Source: Singulisphaera sp. (lineage in GTDB: Bacteria > Planctomycetota > Planctomycetia > Isosphaerales > Isosphaeraceae). Taken from it: DNA of 50,617 nucleotides. Shown piece after piece: positions 25,940 through 34,603 of this stretch (its first letter is position 1; each line of letters starts with the position of its first letter). The notes under the pieces were generated by a model. That model worked only from the letters and a program-made list of their open reading frames with translations. It made no database searches and had not been told where the DNA came from. The position numbers were made by a program, and so were the translations under genes. Location of the stretch: assembly GCA_027451445.1 (NCBI GenBank), contig DAIDJG010000451.1, positions 1 through 50,617 on the forward strand, in the 5' to 3' direction.

Positions 25940-28183
25940 GTGACGCTGAACCAACCGCGATTCAAGCCTCATCTCCGCGTGGAAGTTGTTCCCGACGAGG
26001 GTGCGTTCGTCCTGAATGGTGCCGGGCAAACTCTGCTTCGAGGGCGGCTCTACGAGCTCGTCGCGCCCTATTTGACGGGCGAAGGCCACTCGGCCGACGA
26101 GCTTTGTGCCCAGCTCGAGGGCCAGGCCTCGCCGGCCGAAGTCTACTATGTGTTGACGCAACTCGAACGCAAGGGCTACCTCTGCGAGGAGGAAGGATCA
26201 CTTCCTCCGGGCGAGGCCGCCCTGTGGTCGGCGCAAAAGGTCGAGCCGAGGCAGGCCGCCAAGCGGCTCGTGGAAGCGCGCGTCTCGGTCCGATCCCTCG
26301 GGATCGACACCAGGCCGTTTCTCGAGATCCTGTCGACCGCTCGCGTGCGGGCGGCGGAGAACGGTGGGCTCAGGGTCGTAATCGCTGACGGTTATTTGAA
26401 TGAAGGGCTTGCCGAGATCAACGCGCAAGCGCTCCGCGACGAAACGCCATGGCTTCTCGTCCGTCCGTTGGGCCGGGAAATCTGGATCGGCCCCTTGTTC
26501 CGGCCGGGCCACACGGGTTGCTGGGAATGCCTCGCGCAACGTCTGCGCGCCAACGCGCCGGTTGAGAGCTATCTTGGCACGAGGCAAGGGCGGCTCGCCG
26601 CGGCGCCGGCCGAAACGGCGGGCACGCCCGCCACGCTCCACGTCGCGTGGGGCCTGGCCGCGCACGCGGTCACGAGCTGGGTGGCATGCGGCGAAGTCAC
26701 GGCGCTCGAGGGTAAGCTTCAGACGTTCGACGTCGCTACGTGGAAGATGCAATCGCATACGCTGGTGCGGCTGCCGTACTGTCCGGCATGCGGCCACGTT
26801 GAGGCCGATGCCGCCGTTCGCCCGGTCAGCCTCCAGCATCAGCCCAAGACATTCACCCACGACGGCGGGCACCGAAGCGTCGCGCCCGAAACAACGCTGG
26901 AACGCTACGAGCGCCACGTCAGTCCGATCACCGGTGCGGTGACGATGCTGAAGCGGATCAGCCCGCCGGGTGACTCGCTCATGCACGTCTACCTCGCCGG
27001 CCACAACCTCGCGAGGCGCCATCGGACCCTCGACCATCTCCGCGGCGACCTCCGGAACATGAGCTCCGGCAAGGGAGCGAGCGACGTGCAAGCGCGCGCC
27101 AGCGGACTCTGCGAAGGTCTGGAACGCTACTCCGGCGTCTTTCGAGGCGACGAGCCGCGCAGGAAGGCGAGGCTCCGCGAGCTCGGTGAGGCCGCGATCG
27201 CCTTGAACGACTGCCTCCTTTTTAGTACACGGCAGTTCGAGGATCGCGCTGCCCGCAATGCGCGGAAGTCGCACTACAATTTCGTTCCGGTTCCGTTCGA
27301 CACCAGCGCCGAAACCGAGTGGACGCCGGTCTGGTCGCTGACACGCGGTGAAGCCAGATATCTGCCCACCGCGTTTTGCTACTACGACTATCCCCACCAG
27401 GGCGAGCCGTTCTGCATCGCCGACTCGAATGGAAACGCGGCCGGGAACACGATCGAAGAAGCGATCTTGCAGGGCTTTCTCGAACTCGTCGAGCGCGACA
27501 GCGTCGCGCTCTGGTGGTACAACCGGATACAACGGCCCGGCGTTGCGTTTGATGGTTTCGCCGATGGCTATCCGGCGCGGCTGTGCGATCACTTGCGGGA
27601 ACAAGGACGAGAGCTCTGGGCGCTCGACCTGACCAGCGACCTGGGCGTGCCTGTGTTCGCAGCGCTTTCTCGTGCCATGGGTGAACCTGAGGAGCGGATC
27701 GTACTCGGCTTCGGCGCCCACTTCGACCCGGACGTCGCGCTGCTGCGTGCGGTAACCGAGATGAACCAGATGCTGGCAAACCTGCCGCACGATATCGGTC
27801 AAAACGGCACATCGGCGCACGTGACCGATCCGGAAACGCTGGAATGGCTCCGGACGGCCACGGTCGCAAACCAGCCGTATCTGCTTCCCGATAAAAACCC
27901 TCATCGAGATGCATCGGCCTACGCCCGTTCCTGGGCCGATGACGTCGCCGAGGACGTGCGCAACTGTCAGGCGCTCGTGGAAAGCCGCGGGCTGGAGTTT
28001 CTGGTCCTTGACCAGACCCGGCCCGAGATCGGTCTACCGGTCGTGAAGGTGATCGTGCCTGGACTTCGGCACTTCTGGACTCGCTATGCGCCCGGACGGC
28101 TTTACGATGTTCCCGTCCATCTTGGTTGGTGCGCCGCACCGACAACGGAAGACGCATTGAATCCCATTCCCATGTTTCTTTAA
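25940..28183 (+). CDS. Fused TOMM leader-binding/YcaO cyclodehydratase
   Basis: A 747-residue fusion that should convert core cysteines to thiazolines using ATP. Residues about 5-80 (PHLRVEVVPDEGAFVLNGAG through VYYVLTQLERKGYLCEE) resemble a PqqD-like RiPP recognition element. Residues about 100-290 form the E1/ThiF-like part with a zinc tetrad (Cys194, Cys197, Cys281, Cys284; GCWECL and CPACGH). The YcaO domain is about 320-747: SSGKGASDVQARASGLCEGL with ERYS, and SNGNAAGNTIEEAILQGFLE with LVERDS, carry the Mg-ATP-binding Glu/Gln residues, and the proline-rich end NPIPMFL matches the YcaO C-terminus. It lies 114 bases after the precursor. Start is GTG 25940, without a good Shine-Dalgarno. 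Confidence 0.95.
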   Translation: MTLNQPRFKPHLRVEVVPDEGAFVLNGAGQTLLRGRLYELVAPYLTGEGHSADELCAQLEGQASPAEVYYVLTQLERKGYLCEEEGSLPPGEAALWSAQKVEPRQAAKRLVEARVSVRSLGIDTRPFLEILSTARVRAAENGGLRVVIADGYLNEGLAEINAQALRDETPWLLVRPLGREIWIGPLFRPGHTGCWECLAQRLRANAPVESYLGTRQGRLAAAPAETAGTPATLHVAWGLAAHAVTSWVACGEVTALEGKLQTFDVATWKMQSHTLVRLPYCPACGHVEADAAVRPVSLQHQPKTFTHDGGHRSVAPETTLERYERHVSPITGAVTMLKRISPPGDSLMHVYLAGHNLARRHRTLDHLRGDLRNMSSGKGASDVQARASGLCEGLERYSGVFRGDEPRRKARLRELGEAAIALNDCLLFSTRQFEDRAARNARKSHYNFVPVPFDTSAETEWTPVWSLTRGEARYLPTAFCYYDYPHQGEPFCIADSNGNAAGNTIEEAILQGFLELVERDSVALWWYNRIQRPGVAFDGFADGYPARLCDHLREQGRELWALDLTSDLGVPVFAALSRAMGEPEERIVLGFGAHFDPDVALLRAVTEMNQMLANLPHDIGQNGTSAHVTDPETLEWLRTATVANQPYLLPDKNPHRDASAYARSWADDVAEDVRNCQALVESRGLEFLVLDQTRPEIGLPVVKVIVPGLRHFWTRYAPGRLYDVPVHLGWCAAPTTEDALNPIPMFL

Positions 28184-28483
28184 GGGGGACTATCACGGAT
28201 TGGGGAGACCCTTTCTTGAAGTTGCCGTACGTTCTGGAGTGCGGGGGCTTGCTCCCGCTGGAACACTCCGTGAAATGCTTGCCTCCACGAACCGCGCAGT
28301 TCGCCGGCGAGTTGCCAGGGCAGGGACAGTGGACGATGCTCTCTGGTGCAGGGGGGCACAGAAAGCGCCGCTCGTTCTCTCTGGCGTGAAAGCGGGAGCA
28401 ACCCCTCGCACTCCAAACCTTTCGGCAGAGTTAGGAAGACAATCAGATTTGTTGTGGATTGTACGATCGTGAGTGAGAGTGTC

Positions 28484-28825
28484 TTACACTAACCCGAAGT
28501 GCAAGCGAGGATATTAATAGTATAGAGCGGTTTTCGCGCGAGTTGCGCATGCCCAACCGTCCTGAGATCATTTTATGTTTGGGGTCGGCATGCCTTTGGG
28601 AGGGCGAGGCTCCGTCCGAGCCAGCCTTGTTCGGCGGACGAGTCTTCGAGTCCTCCGAACACCGCGTGTAATGGCGCGGTCCCCTGGGCGACACGCGATG
28701 ATCCGTTGGCTCGAAGACTCGCCAATGGATCAAGGCTGGCTCGGACGGAGCCTCGCCCTCCCGAGTGTGCGCAACGCACACGAAAGCCGCTCTTATATCC
28801 TCGCCTGCGCTTCGGGTCAGTGTGA
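28484..28825. repeat. Compound palindromic (MITE-like) element, 342 bp
   Basis: The outer arms 28484-28512 and 28797-28825 match in 25 of 29 positions and are the same family as the 2432-2501 palindrome (TTACACTAACCCGAAG). Inside is a perfect 32-bp inverted repeat (28598-28629 / 28731-28762) and a perfect 12-bp pair (28639-28650 / 28710-28721). No transposase is encoded. It occupies most of the 705-base gap between the cyclodehydratase and dehydrogenase genes. The minus-strand open frames through it are by-products of the repeat. Confidence 0.85.
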
Positions 28826-28888
28826 GTGAAGTTAGGCTCGCGGTGGTGATTGCCGTTCGAGGTGAGTGCAGAGCTGTCTCTTTGATCC

Positions 28889-30376
28889 GTGACGGTCCCC
28901 TTCCATCTCCAACGTGAGGGACCGCCGTTGTCTGCATCATTTGTGCTGTCGTGGCGGCAAGGAGTGTCGGCCGAACCGGGTGCCAAGGGGGAGCTGCGGG
29001 TCCACGGGCCTGGCGTCGCGTTCGACTTGAAGCCGCTGGCACCGCCCGTGCTCGGCGCCTTGACGCTTCTCGATGCCCCTGGAGAGGACGAAGACAAGCT
29101 GGGCGATTGTGTGTTGCGCGAAGGCGGACCCGAGGCTCTCGCCGGCTGGTACTTCGCTCTGCAACGGCTTGCGCGCCGGGGTCTCGTTGTGCGCTCCGTG
29201 TGCGACGGCGGCGTCCCGCTTGCCACGCTCGTGCCCCTGAGTCCGGCGTTTCCCTTCTTGCCGGCCACGACGTCTTCGGAACGTCACTACCAACTCTCCC
29301 CATTTGCGTATCTGCATCTTGATGAGGGACGGTTCGTGCTGGAATCGCCTCGTGCGCATGCGCGGATCGTTTTGAAGGACGTGCGAATCATGACCCTCAT
29401 CGGGGTCTTGGCAGCGCCCAAATCGGCGCGAGAACTTGCGGAGAGCGTAGGTGGTCTTTCCGCCAGGGCGGTCTCGCTGGTCCTGGGCTTACTGGTCAAA
29501 GGTGGAATGACGGATGAGCCAGGCGCTTTGGCGCGGGACCGGGTGCCCGTGCGAGCAGCCTGGGAGTTTCACGACCTCGTTTTCCACGCACGCAGTCGCA
29601 AGGGTCGTTCCGACGCGGCCTTCGGGGCGACGTTCCGAGGTGCCGGTCGGTTCGAGCCCCTCCCGGCCGTCAGGCCGCCGTCCGTCGGCGAATCGTATGC
29701 GCTGTACCGACCGGACATCAAGCAGTTGGAACGGGACGATGCTCCCTTCGCCCAGGTTGTTGAAACGCGCCGCTCGGGCCGGGAATATGCGGCGCAACCG
29801 ATCACCGTGCGACAACTCGGGGAGTTCCTTTACCGGGTGGCGCGTATCAGGGACGTGCGTACCCTGGAAGTCGACACGCCCACTGGTCCCTCTTGCATTG
29901 AGGTGGCAAGCCGGCCGTATCCATCCGGCGGGGCCATGTACGAGCTGGAGTTCTACGTCGTGGTCGGCGCGTGCGATGGTCTCGACGGCGGCCTGTACCA
30001 CTATCAGGCGAGCGACCACCGTCTCGCGCGGTTGAGTCTCCGGACCCCTGACGTGGATCGGCTCCTGAGTGACGGCGCGGCCTCGGCGGGCATGGCGCCC
30101 GACACCCTGCAAGTGCTCGTCATCCTCGCAGCGCGGCTTCCTCGGCTCTCGTGGAAATATTCGTCAATCGCGTATGCCCTCATGCTCAAGCACGTGGGGG
30201 TTGTGTATCAGACCATGTATCTGTCGGCGACGGCGATGGGTCTCTCTGCGTGCGCGCTCGGAGGCGGCGATTCGGACCTCTTCGCACGTGCCTCGGGAAC
30301 CGACTACTATGCGGAGACATCCGTCGGTGAATTCCTCCTGGGGAGCCGCCCCGTGATCGATGCTGAGCCCGTCTGA
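28889..30376 (+). CDS. SagB-type FMN-dependent azoline dehydrogenase
   Basis: A 495-residue protein expected to oxidise azolines to azoles with FMN. The N-terminal 250 residues look like the SagB winged-helix region (FAYLHLDEGRFVLESPRAHA). The nitroreductase-like domain follows at about 280-490: ETRRSGREYAAQPITVRQLG for FMN phosphate, RPYPSGGAMYELEFYVVVGA, and SWKYSSIAYALMLKHVGVVY with ATAMGLSACALGGG. Intact length and motifs argue for function. It is separated from the cyclodehydratase gene by 705 bases containing a palindromic element, so it may have its own promoter. GTG 28889 lacks a strong Shine-Dalgarno; no better start is seen. Confidence 0.9.
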   Translation: MTVPFHLQREGPPLSASFVLSWRQGVSAEPGAKGELRVHGPGVAFDLKPLAPPVLGALTLLDAPGEDEDKLGDCVLREGGPEALAGWYFALQRLARRGLVVRSVCDGGVPLATLVPLSPAFPFLPATTSSERHYQLSPFAYLHLDEGRFVLESPRAHARIVLKDVRIMTLIGVLAAPKSARELAESVGGLSARAVSLVLGLLVKGGMTDEPGALARDRVPVRAAWEFHDLVFHARSRKGRSDAAFGATFRGAGRFEPLPAVRPPSVGESYALYRPDIKQLERDDAPFAQVVETRRSGREYAAQPITVRQLGEFLYRVARIRDVRTLEVDTPTGPSCIEVASRPYPSGGAMYELEFYVVVGACDGLDGGLYHYQASDHRLARLSLRTPDVDRLLSDGAASAGMAPDTLQVLVILAARLPRLSWKYSSIAYALMLKHVGVVYQTMYLSATAMGLSACALGGGDSDLFARASGTDYYAETSVGEFLLGSRPVIDAEPV

Positions 30377-30589
30377 ATCGATCGAGAGCCGCCTTGCTGT
30401 TGGTGACCGCGCAACGATTCGCGGACCGTTTCGTTCGGATGATGCGGGGCAAGACGAATCGGCTCTGGCACTCCGCCGAGACATGCTTGATCAACACGAA
30501 CACAACCGATATAACCAGCCTTCAGTCGGACTGTCCTCCCCGGGCCGGGGCCGCGCGACCTCTCGTGCTCCGATCACGCTGGTGTACTC

Positions 30590-32518
30590 TTGAGACGTTT
30601 ACTCCTCTCCCGAGATCGGCTCCTCCGCGTCCTGGCTTGGCTTCCCACGGTGCTGCTTTTGCTCGCGCACGGTGTGGGTGTCCTGGTTGCACTTGGGGGC
30701 TGGAGCGAGCTGAGCAGTCCCTGGCCGTTGTATCTGTATGATCATCCTCAGATTTTTCATAGCGCGGTGATCGCACGGCCGCTGTTCCAGTCGACCGCGA
30801 CGAACTCAGGTTACGATCCCAGCTTCATGGCCGGCTACGCCAAGAGTTTGTACTCCAACCCGTCGTCGAATTTCTCCGACATCGTGGTCGGCGTACTGGG
30901 GGCGCGGAACCCCGTTCAGTCGTATCGCTGGTACGTCTTCTTAGCGGGGATCGCGGCGCCCTGGCTGATTGCCGGCGCCGGTCTCCTGCTGCGACTCGGT
31001 CCGGGTGCGATCGGGGTCGCGGTGGCCTTGTTTCTGATCGACATCTGGAGCGGGTTCGGCCTGGCTTATCTGTCGCTCGGGATGGTGGCGTTCTATCTCG
31101 CCGTGCCGCTCGGCCTGGTGACTGCGGTGGCGCTGATTAACTTCATCGACCGCGGAGGGTTCCAGCTTTGGATGTTGGCGGCCGCGTTGTCAACCCTCCT
31201 CGTATTCGTCCACGTGACCAGCCCGATGGTCGTGGCGCCGGCGGCGGCCCTGGCGTATGTGGCGGCCGTCTTGAGAGCGCGCAAAGAGGGAGCGCCGGGC
31301 TTTCCGCTGAGCCGGCATCTCGGTGTGTGGACGTTGCCACTGCCGGTGCTGGCGGTCAACGCCGTCTGGTGGTTGCCCGCGCTCTGGTTGGCCGCGACCC
31401 GAGGGCGGTCGGATTTCGCCTTTGTGCATCCCGAGCCGCTCTGGAACCGGTTCCGGACGATGATCGTGGCGGAGTCCCCGATCATGGTTGTCCTTATCGC
31501 GGCCATTCCGGCGGGTCTCGTGGTGTTGGCACATGGGCGGAAAGTCGCTGCTGTGGGGTTGGGAGCGTTCGTGGCGGCCGGGTTCTTCTGGGGGTATTTG
31601 ACCGGTCCATTTCGGGTGTTCGATACGCTTCAGCCGGGACGCCACACCTTTTCGTTCTACACGGGAGCCGCTCTGCTCGCCGGTGTCGTGGCCGGGGAGG
31701 TCGGGCAACGCTTGCGGCGGGTCTGCCCGGACAGGCTCGATCTCTGGATCTACCTGGCCGTGCTGCTCATCGGCGCGCGGATGACGGGTCCCATCCTGAA
31801 CTACGGACTACACGACAAGATTGCCGGCCGCACGCCTTTCCTTCACAACCGCGGTGTTCCGGCATTGCGCTGGGTCGTGGAAAACGTGAAGCGCCACGTT
31901 CCGCGTGGCGAGCGGCTCCTGTACGAAGAGGGAGGGGGATACCTTGATGTTTCCCAAGATTACTTCAAGAGCGGACGTTTCAGCGGAGTCTTGCCCTACC
32001 TGACCGGTGTTGAGATCATCGGCGGCCCCTCCCTTCACCTCCCGCTGGACACGAACTTCACTCAGTTCGGCGAAGGCCGGCTTTGCGGCAAGCTGGACTG
32101 GGACCGCGATCAATTCGTGCGTTACGCCCGGCTCTACAGACCGACGGCCATTGTGTGCTGGAGCCCGCATGCGCGATCGTTCTGCACGCAGAACGCTGAT
32201 CTGGTCGATGTTCTCGAAGACAATGGGGTCCTCATGCTCGGCCGCGTGAAGGGTTTTGAAGGGGCCGCGATCGAGGGTTCGGCCGAGGTCATCGCCGCAC
32301 CCGGCCGCCTCGTCGTCAAGGGCCTTCGGCCGGGCGCGGATGGCTCGATTGTGCTGAAATATCATGCCGTGCCGTGCCTGCGAACGGTCCCGCCGATTCC
32401 CTGGGATTCCATCCTGCTCGAAGACGATCCCGTCCCGTTCATTCGTCTGCGGCCACCCGCGGATACCGTCAGCCTGGAGGTTCATTTCCCTCCTGTGACG
32501 AATCCTGCTGCGCGGTGA
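30590..32518 (+). CDS. Multi-pass membrane protein, unknown function
   Basis: A 642-residue integral membrane protein. About ten hydrophobic segments cover residues 10-420 (for example VLAWLPTVLLLLAHGVGVLV and WLIAGAGLLLRLGPGAIGVA), followed by a soluble domain of about 220 residues (RWVVENVKRHVPRGERLLYE, then a segment ending RLYRPTAIVCWS). The plan resembles GT-C-type glycosyltransferase or related lipid-linked-sugar proteins, with YDPSFMAGYAKSLYSNPSSN as a conserved-looking loop between early helices. No catalytic Asp pair is certain. It follows the dehydrogenase by 213 bases on the same strand, so co-expression with the peptide cluster is possible, but membership is unproven. Start is TTG 30590; an export role is only a guess. 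Confidence 0.75.
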   Translation: MRRLLLSRDRLLRVLAWLPTVLLLLAHGVGVLVALGGWSELSSPWPLYLYDHPQIFHSAVIARPLFQSTATNSGYDPSFMAGYAKSLYSNPSSNFSDIVVGVLGARNPVQSYRWYVFLAGIAAPWLIAGAGLLLRLGPGAIGVAVALFLIDIWSGFGLAYLSLGMVAFYLAVPLGLVTAVALINFIDRGGFQLWMLAAALSTLLVFVHVTSPMVVAPAAALAYVAAVLRARKEGAPGFPLSRHLGVWTLPLPVLAVNAVWWLPALWLAATRGRSDFAFVHPEPLWNRFRTMIVAESPIMVVLIAAIPAGLVVLAHGRKVAAVGLGAFVAAGFFWGYLTGPFRVFDTLQPGRHTFSFYTGAALLAGVVAGEVGQRLRRVCPDRLDLWIYLAVLLIGARMTGPILNYGLHDKIAGRTPFLHNRGVPALRWVVENVKRHVPRGERLLYEEGGGYLDVSQDYFKSGRFSGVLPYLTGVEIIGGPSLHLPLDTNFTQFGEGRLCGKLDWDRDQFVRYARLYRPTAIVCWSPHARSFCTQNADLVDVLEDNGVLMLGRVKGFEGAAIEGSAEVIAAPGRLVVKGLRPGADGSIVLKYHAVPCLRTVPPIPWDSILLEDDPVPFIRLRPPADTVSLEVHFPPVTNPAAR

Positions 32519-32851
32519 AGCGATGCGTTGAATCCGTATCGCACGAGGGATGGCCATCCGGTTGAAGAGGATCACCCCGGCGCGGAAACCGGCTGAGATG
32601 CGTCCCCATGTCTCGCTCTCACCGGTCTCCCGAGCGGGCCGTTCCCCATCCGGCGGAGCACCCTTCAAGCAGGCGGTTTTCGCTCGTGATTAAGAGGATG
32701 CGAAGCTAATGTAAAAAGCGTGCGGTTTTTCGAAAAACCTCGATGCAACCTTGCGGCTGGCATGCTCTAATACCGTGGACGCTCCGTTCGGGAGCGCCGG
32801 GTCCTTATTCGGTCCACGATTTCAACTCCTTCCCATTCTGAGTCGGAGACC
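32519..32851. other. Intergenic region with a 16-bp palindrome
   Basis: A perfect self-complementary sequence, GGTTTTTCGAAAAACC, occupies 32724-32739, about 110 bases before the DUF1559 start. It could be an operator for a dimeric regulator or a small hairpin. No gene is seen in the region, and no promoter boxes with acceptable spacing were found. Confidence 0.5.
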
Positions 32852-33892
32852 ATGGCCATGCCGCGCCGTCGCCATGCCTTTACCCTCATCGAGCTCCTCG
32901 TCGTCATCGCGATTATTGCGGTACTGATTGCCCTGCTCTTGCCTGCCGTGCAAGCGGCGCGCGAGGCTGCCCGGCGTATTCAGTGCGTGAACAACATGAA
33001 GCAGTTGGGGTTGGCGTTTCACAATTACCACAGCGTCAACAACGGACTTCCACCCGGGAGAATCTGGGCTCCCACCAACGCCGCCAAGAATAATTTCCCG
33101 ACCATCTTCGCGGGTTGTCAGAACACCCCTTGGTTTGTCCTTATGCTTGCGCAGTTCGAGCAGCAGGCTTTGGCAAACGCGTTCAACTACTCGCTGGGTG
33201 CGGAGGGTGTCCCGGGAGGTGGATTTAACTCGGTGCTGGGAATGATCTCCAATAGCACGGTCTCGAGCGCGAGGGTGAATGTGTTCCAGTGCCCGAGCGA
33301 TTCCCCGCAGATGTTTCAGATTCCGACAGCCTACGCAGGGGGCGCATTGAGCTCGTTTACCTTTACCAAGGGGAACTACGCGGTGTGCTGGGGGAACACG
33401 AACTGGGGGCAGAGTTATAGCAGCGTGCCGCCGGGGGCGACGTACCTCCAGTCGGCATTCGGCCACAACGGTACGATCTCGTTCGCGTCGGTGACCGACG
33501 GACTGAGTACAACGATGTTCATGTCCGAGGTGCTCCAGGGCGCCATCAATGACGTGCGCGGACTGATGTGGGACCCGATCGCTGGTGGCAGCTCGTTCAT
33601 GACGCGATATACGCCGAACGGGACGACCGACTATCTGAGCCCGCCGCAGCTCGGCGGCGATTCGATTGAATCCCTTTTCTGCACCAATGACCCGGTTCAC
33701 AATCTGCCTTGCACGGGTACCGCTGGCGACAACACGGCCTTCTCCGGCTCGCGAAGCCGGCATGCGGGGGGTGTCAACATTCTCCTGGGCGACGGCTCGG
33801 TCCGGTTCATCAAGAGCACGACCAATCCCCTGATTTGGATTTCTCTGGGGTCAATCAGCGCCAGCGAAGTGGTCAGCGCCGACTCGTTTTGA
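32852..33892 (+). CDS. DUF1559 pseudopilin-like protein
   Basis: A 346-residue exported protein. The N-terminus [20 protein letters not shown] is a type IV pilin/type II secretion pseudopilin signal: prepilin peptidase would cut after the Ala and methylate the Phe. The canonical [20 protein letters not shown] then leads into the DUF1559 beta-domain, and the C-terminal signature is [16 protein letters not shown]. Planctomycetes carry dozens of such genes of unknown role. ATG 32852 has GGAG only three bases away; ATG 32858 (MPRRRHAF) has better spacing and may be the true start. It is probably monocistronic. Confidence 0.93.
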   Translation: MAMPRRRHAFTLIELLVVIAIIAVLIALLLPAVQAAREAARRIQCVNNMKQLGLAFHNYHSVNNGLPPGRIWAPTNAAKNNFPTIFAGCQNTPWFVLMLAQFEQQALANAFNYSLGAEGVPGGGFNSVLGMISNSTVSSARVNVFQCPSDSPQMFQIPTAYAGGALSSFTFTKGNYAVCWGNTNWGQSYSSVPPGATYLQSAFGHNGTISFASVTDGLSTTMFMSEVLQGAINDVRGLMWDPIAGGSSFMTRYTPNGTTDYLSPPQLGGDSIESLFCTNDPVHNLPCTGTAGDNTAFSGSRSRHAGGVNILLGDGSVRFIKSTTNPLIWISLGSISASEVVSADSF

Positions 33893-33989
33893 GAGACGGT
33901 GTCCCGGCGAGCTTCTGAAGAACCAGAAAAGCGACGCGATTTGATTGTCGTTAGATCGTGTTATGCGCGTGTGAGGATGTTCGTCCCGC

Positions 33990-34322
33990 TCAGTAACGAT
34001 GACCCCGGAGCCGTCCGAATAACCCGAAACGCCGCGGCGGCGCGGCAACGTATGTGGTCGGCGCAGGTGCGGCGACATAGGTTCGGGGCTGAACGGCGGC
34101 CGGTGCCGGGGCGGTGGGGTAGCCGTACGGATAGGGATACGGTGAGGGCGCGCGCGGCCCTTGATACACGAAGTTGCTGTAGCCCAGGTACGACTGGTTG
34201 ACACTCGCGAGCGGTTCATTCTTGAAGGAGTACGTACCGCTATACGCGCTTTGGCCCCGAGCGCTGAGGGATGGGACGAGCAGGACGACAGCCCCGAGGG
34301 GAACGAACCATCGAGTCCGCAT
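33990..34322 (-). CDS. Small secreted Pro/Tyr-rich protein
   Basis: A 110-residue protein. Signal peptide MRTRWFVPLGAVVLLVPSLSARG is followed by a low-complexity chain rich in Pro, Tyr, Ala and Thr (PSPYPYPYGYPTAPAPA, then YVAAPAP repeated) and a basic tail (FGLFGRLRGHRY). AAGGAGG stands five bases before ATG 34322, which fixes the start and supports a real gene. Such tails suggest a cell-wall or surface-associated protein. No family recognised. Confidence 0.65.
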   Translation of the reverse strand: MRTRWFVPLGAVVLLVPSLSARGQSAYSGTYSFKNEPLASVNQSYLGYSNFVYQGPRAPSPYPYPYGYPTAPAPAAVQPRTYVAAPAPTTYVAAPPRRFGLFGRLRGHRY

Positions 34323-34603
34323 AGCATCCTCCTTTATGACGGGCTCCCGCGCTCGTTTCGCACGATTATGAGCATCATGCGGAGAGCCAGTCTCTTCAGC
34401 ATACCTCTCGGTTCGCGCCGGAGTCCAGAATTCGCTTGCTCGGCCTCGAGGCCAAACGATTCGACTCCCCATGAGTGACGGGTCTGATCTTCGAGCTGGT
34501 CGGAACGGGCTCAAGCGGCTTGACCGTACGACGTTCGACGGGTTAACTAAGGAGATGCCGAGGTATCAATACGTTTCGCTCCCGCGAGAGGAGGTTGGTC
34601 CCT

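Noticed and set aside
26198..27904. A 568-codon minus-strand open frame opposite the cyclodehydratase
   Set aside because: It mirrors the YcaO gene, is Arg-rich, and has no motif or ribosome-binding site; the plus-strand YcaO motifs are unmistakable.
28443..29303. Minus-strand frames containing EGEAPSEPALIHW-like sequence
   Set aside because: These are translations of the palindromic repeat at 28484-28825 and of the antisense of the dehydrogenase gene, not a real protein.
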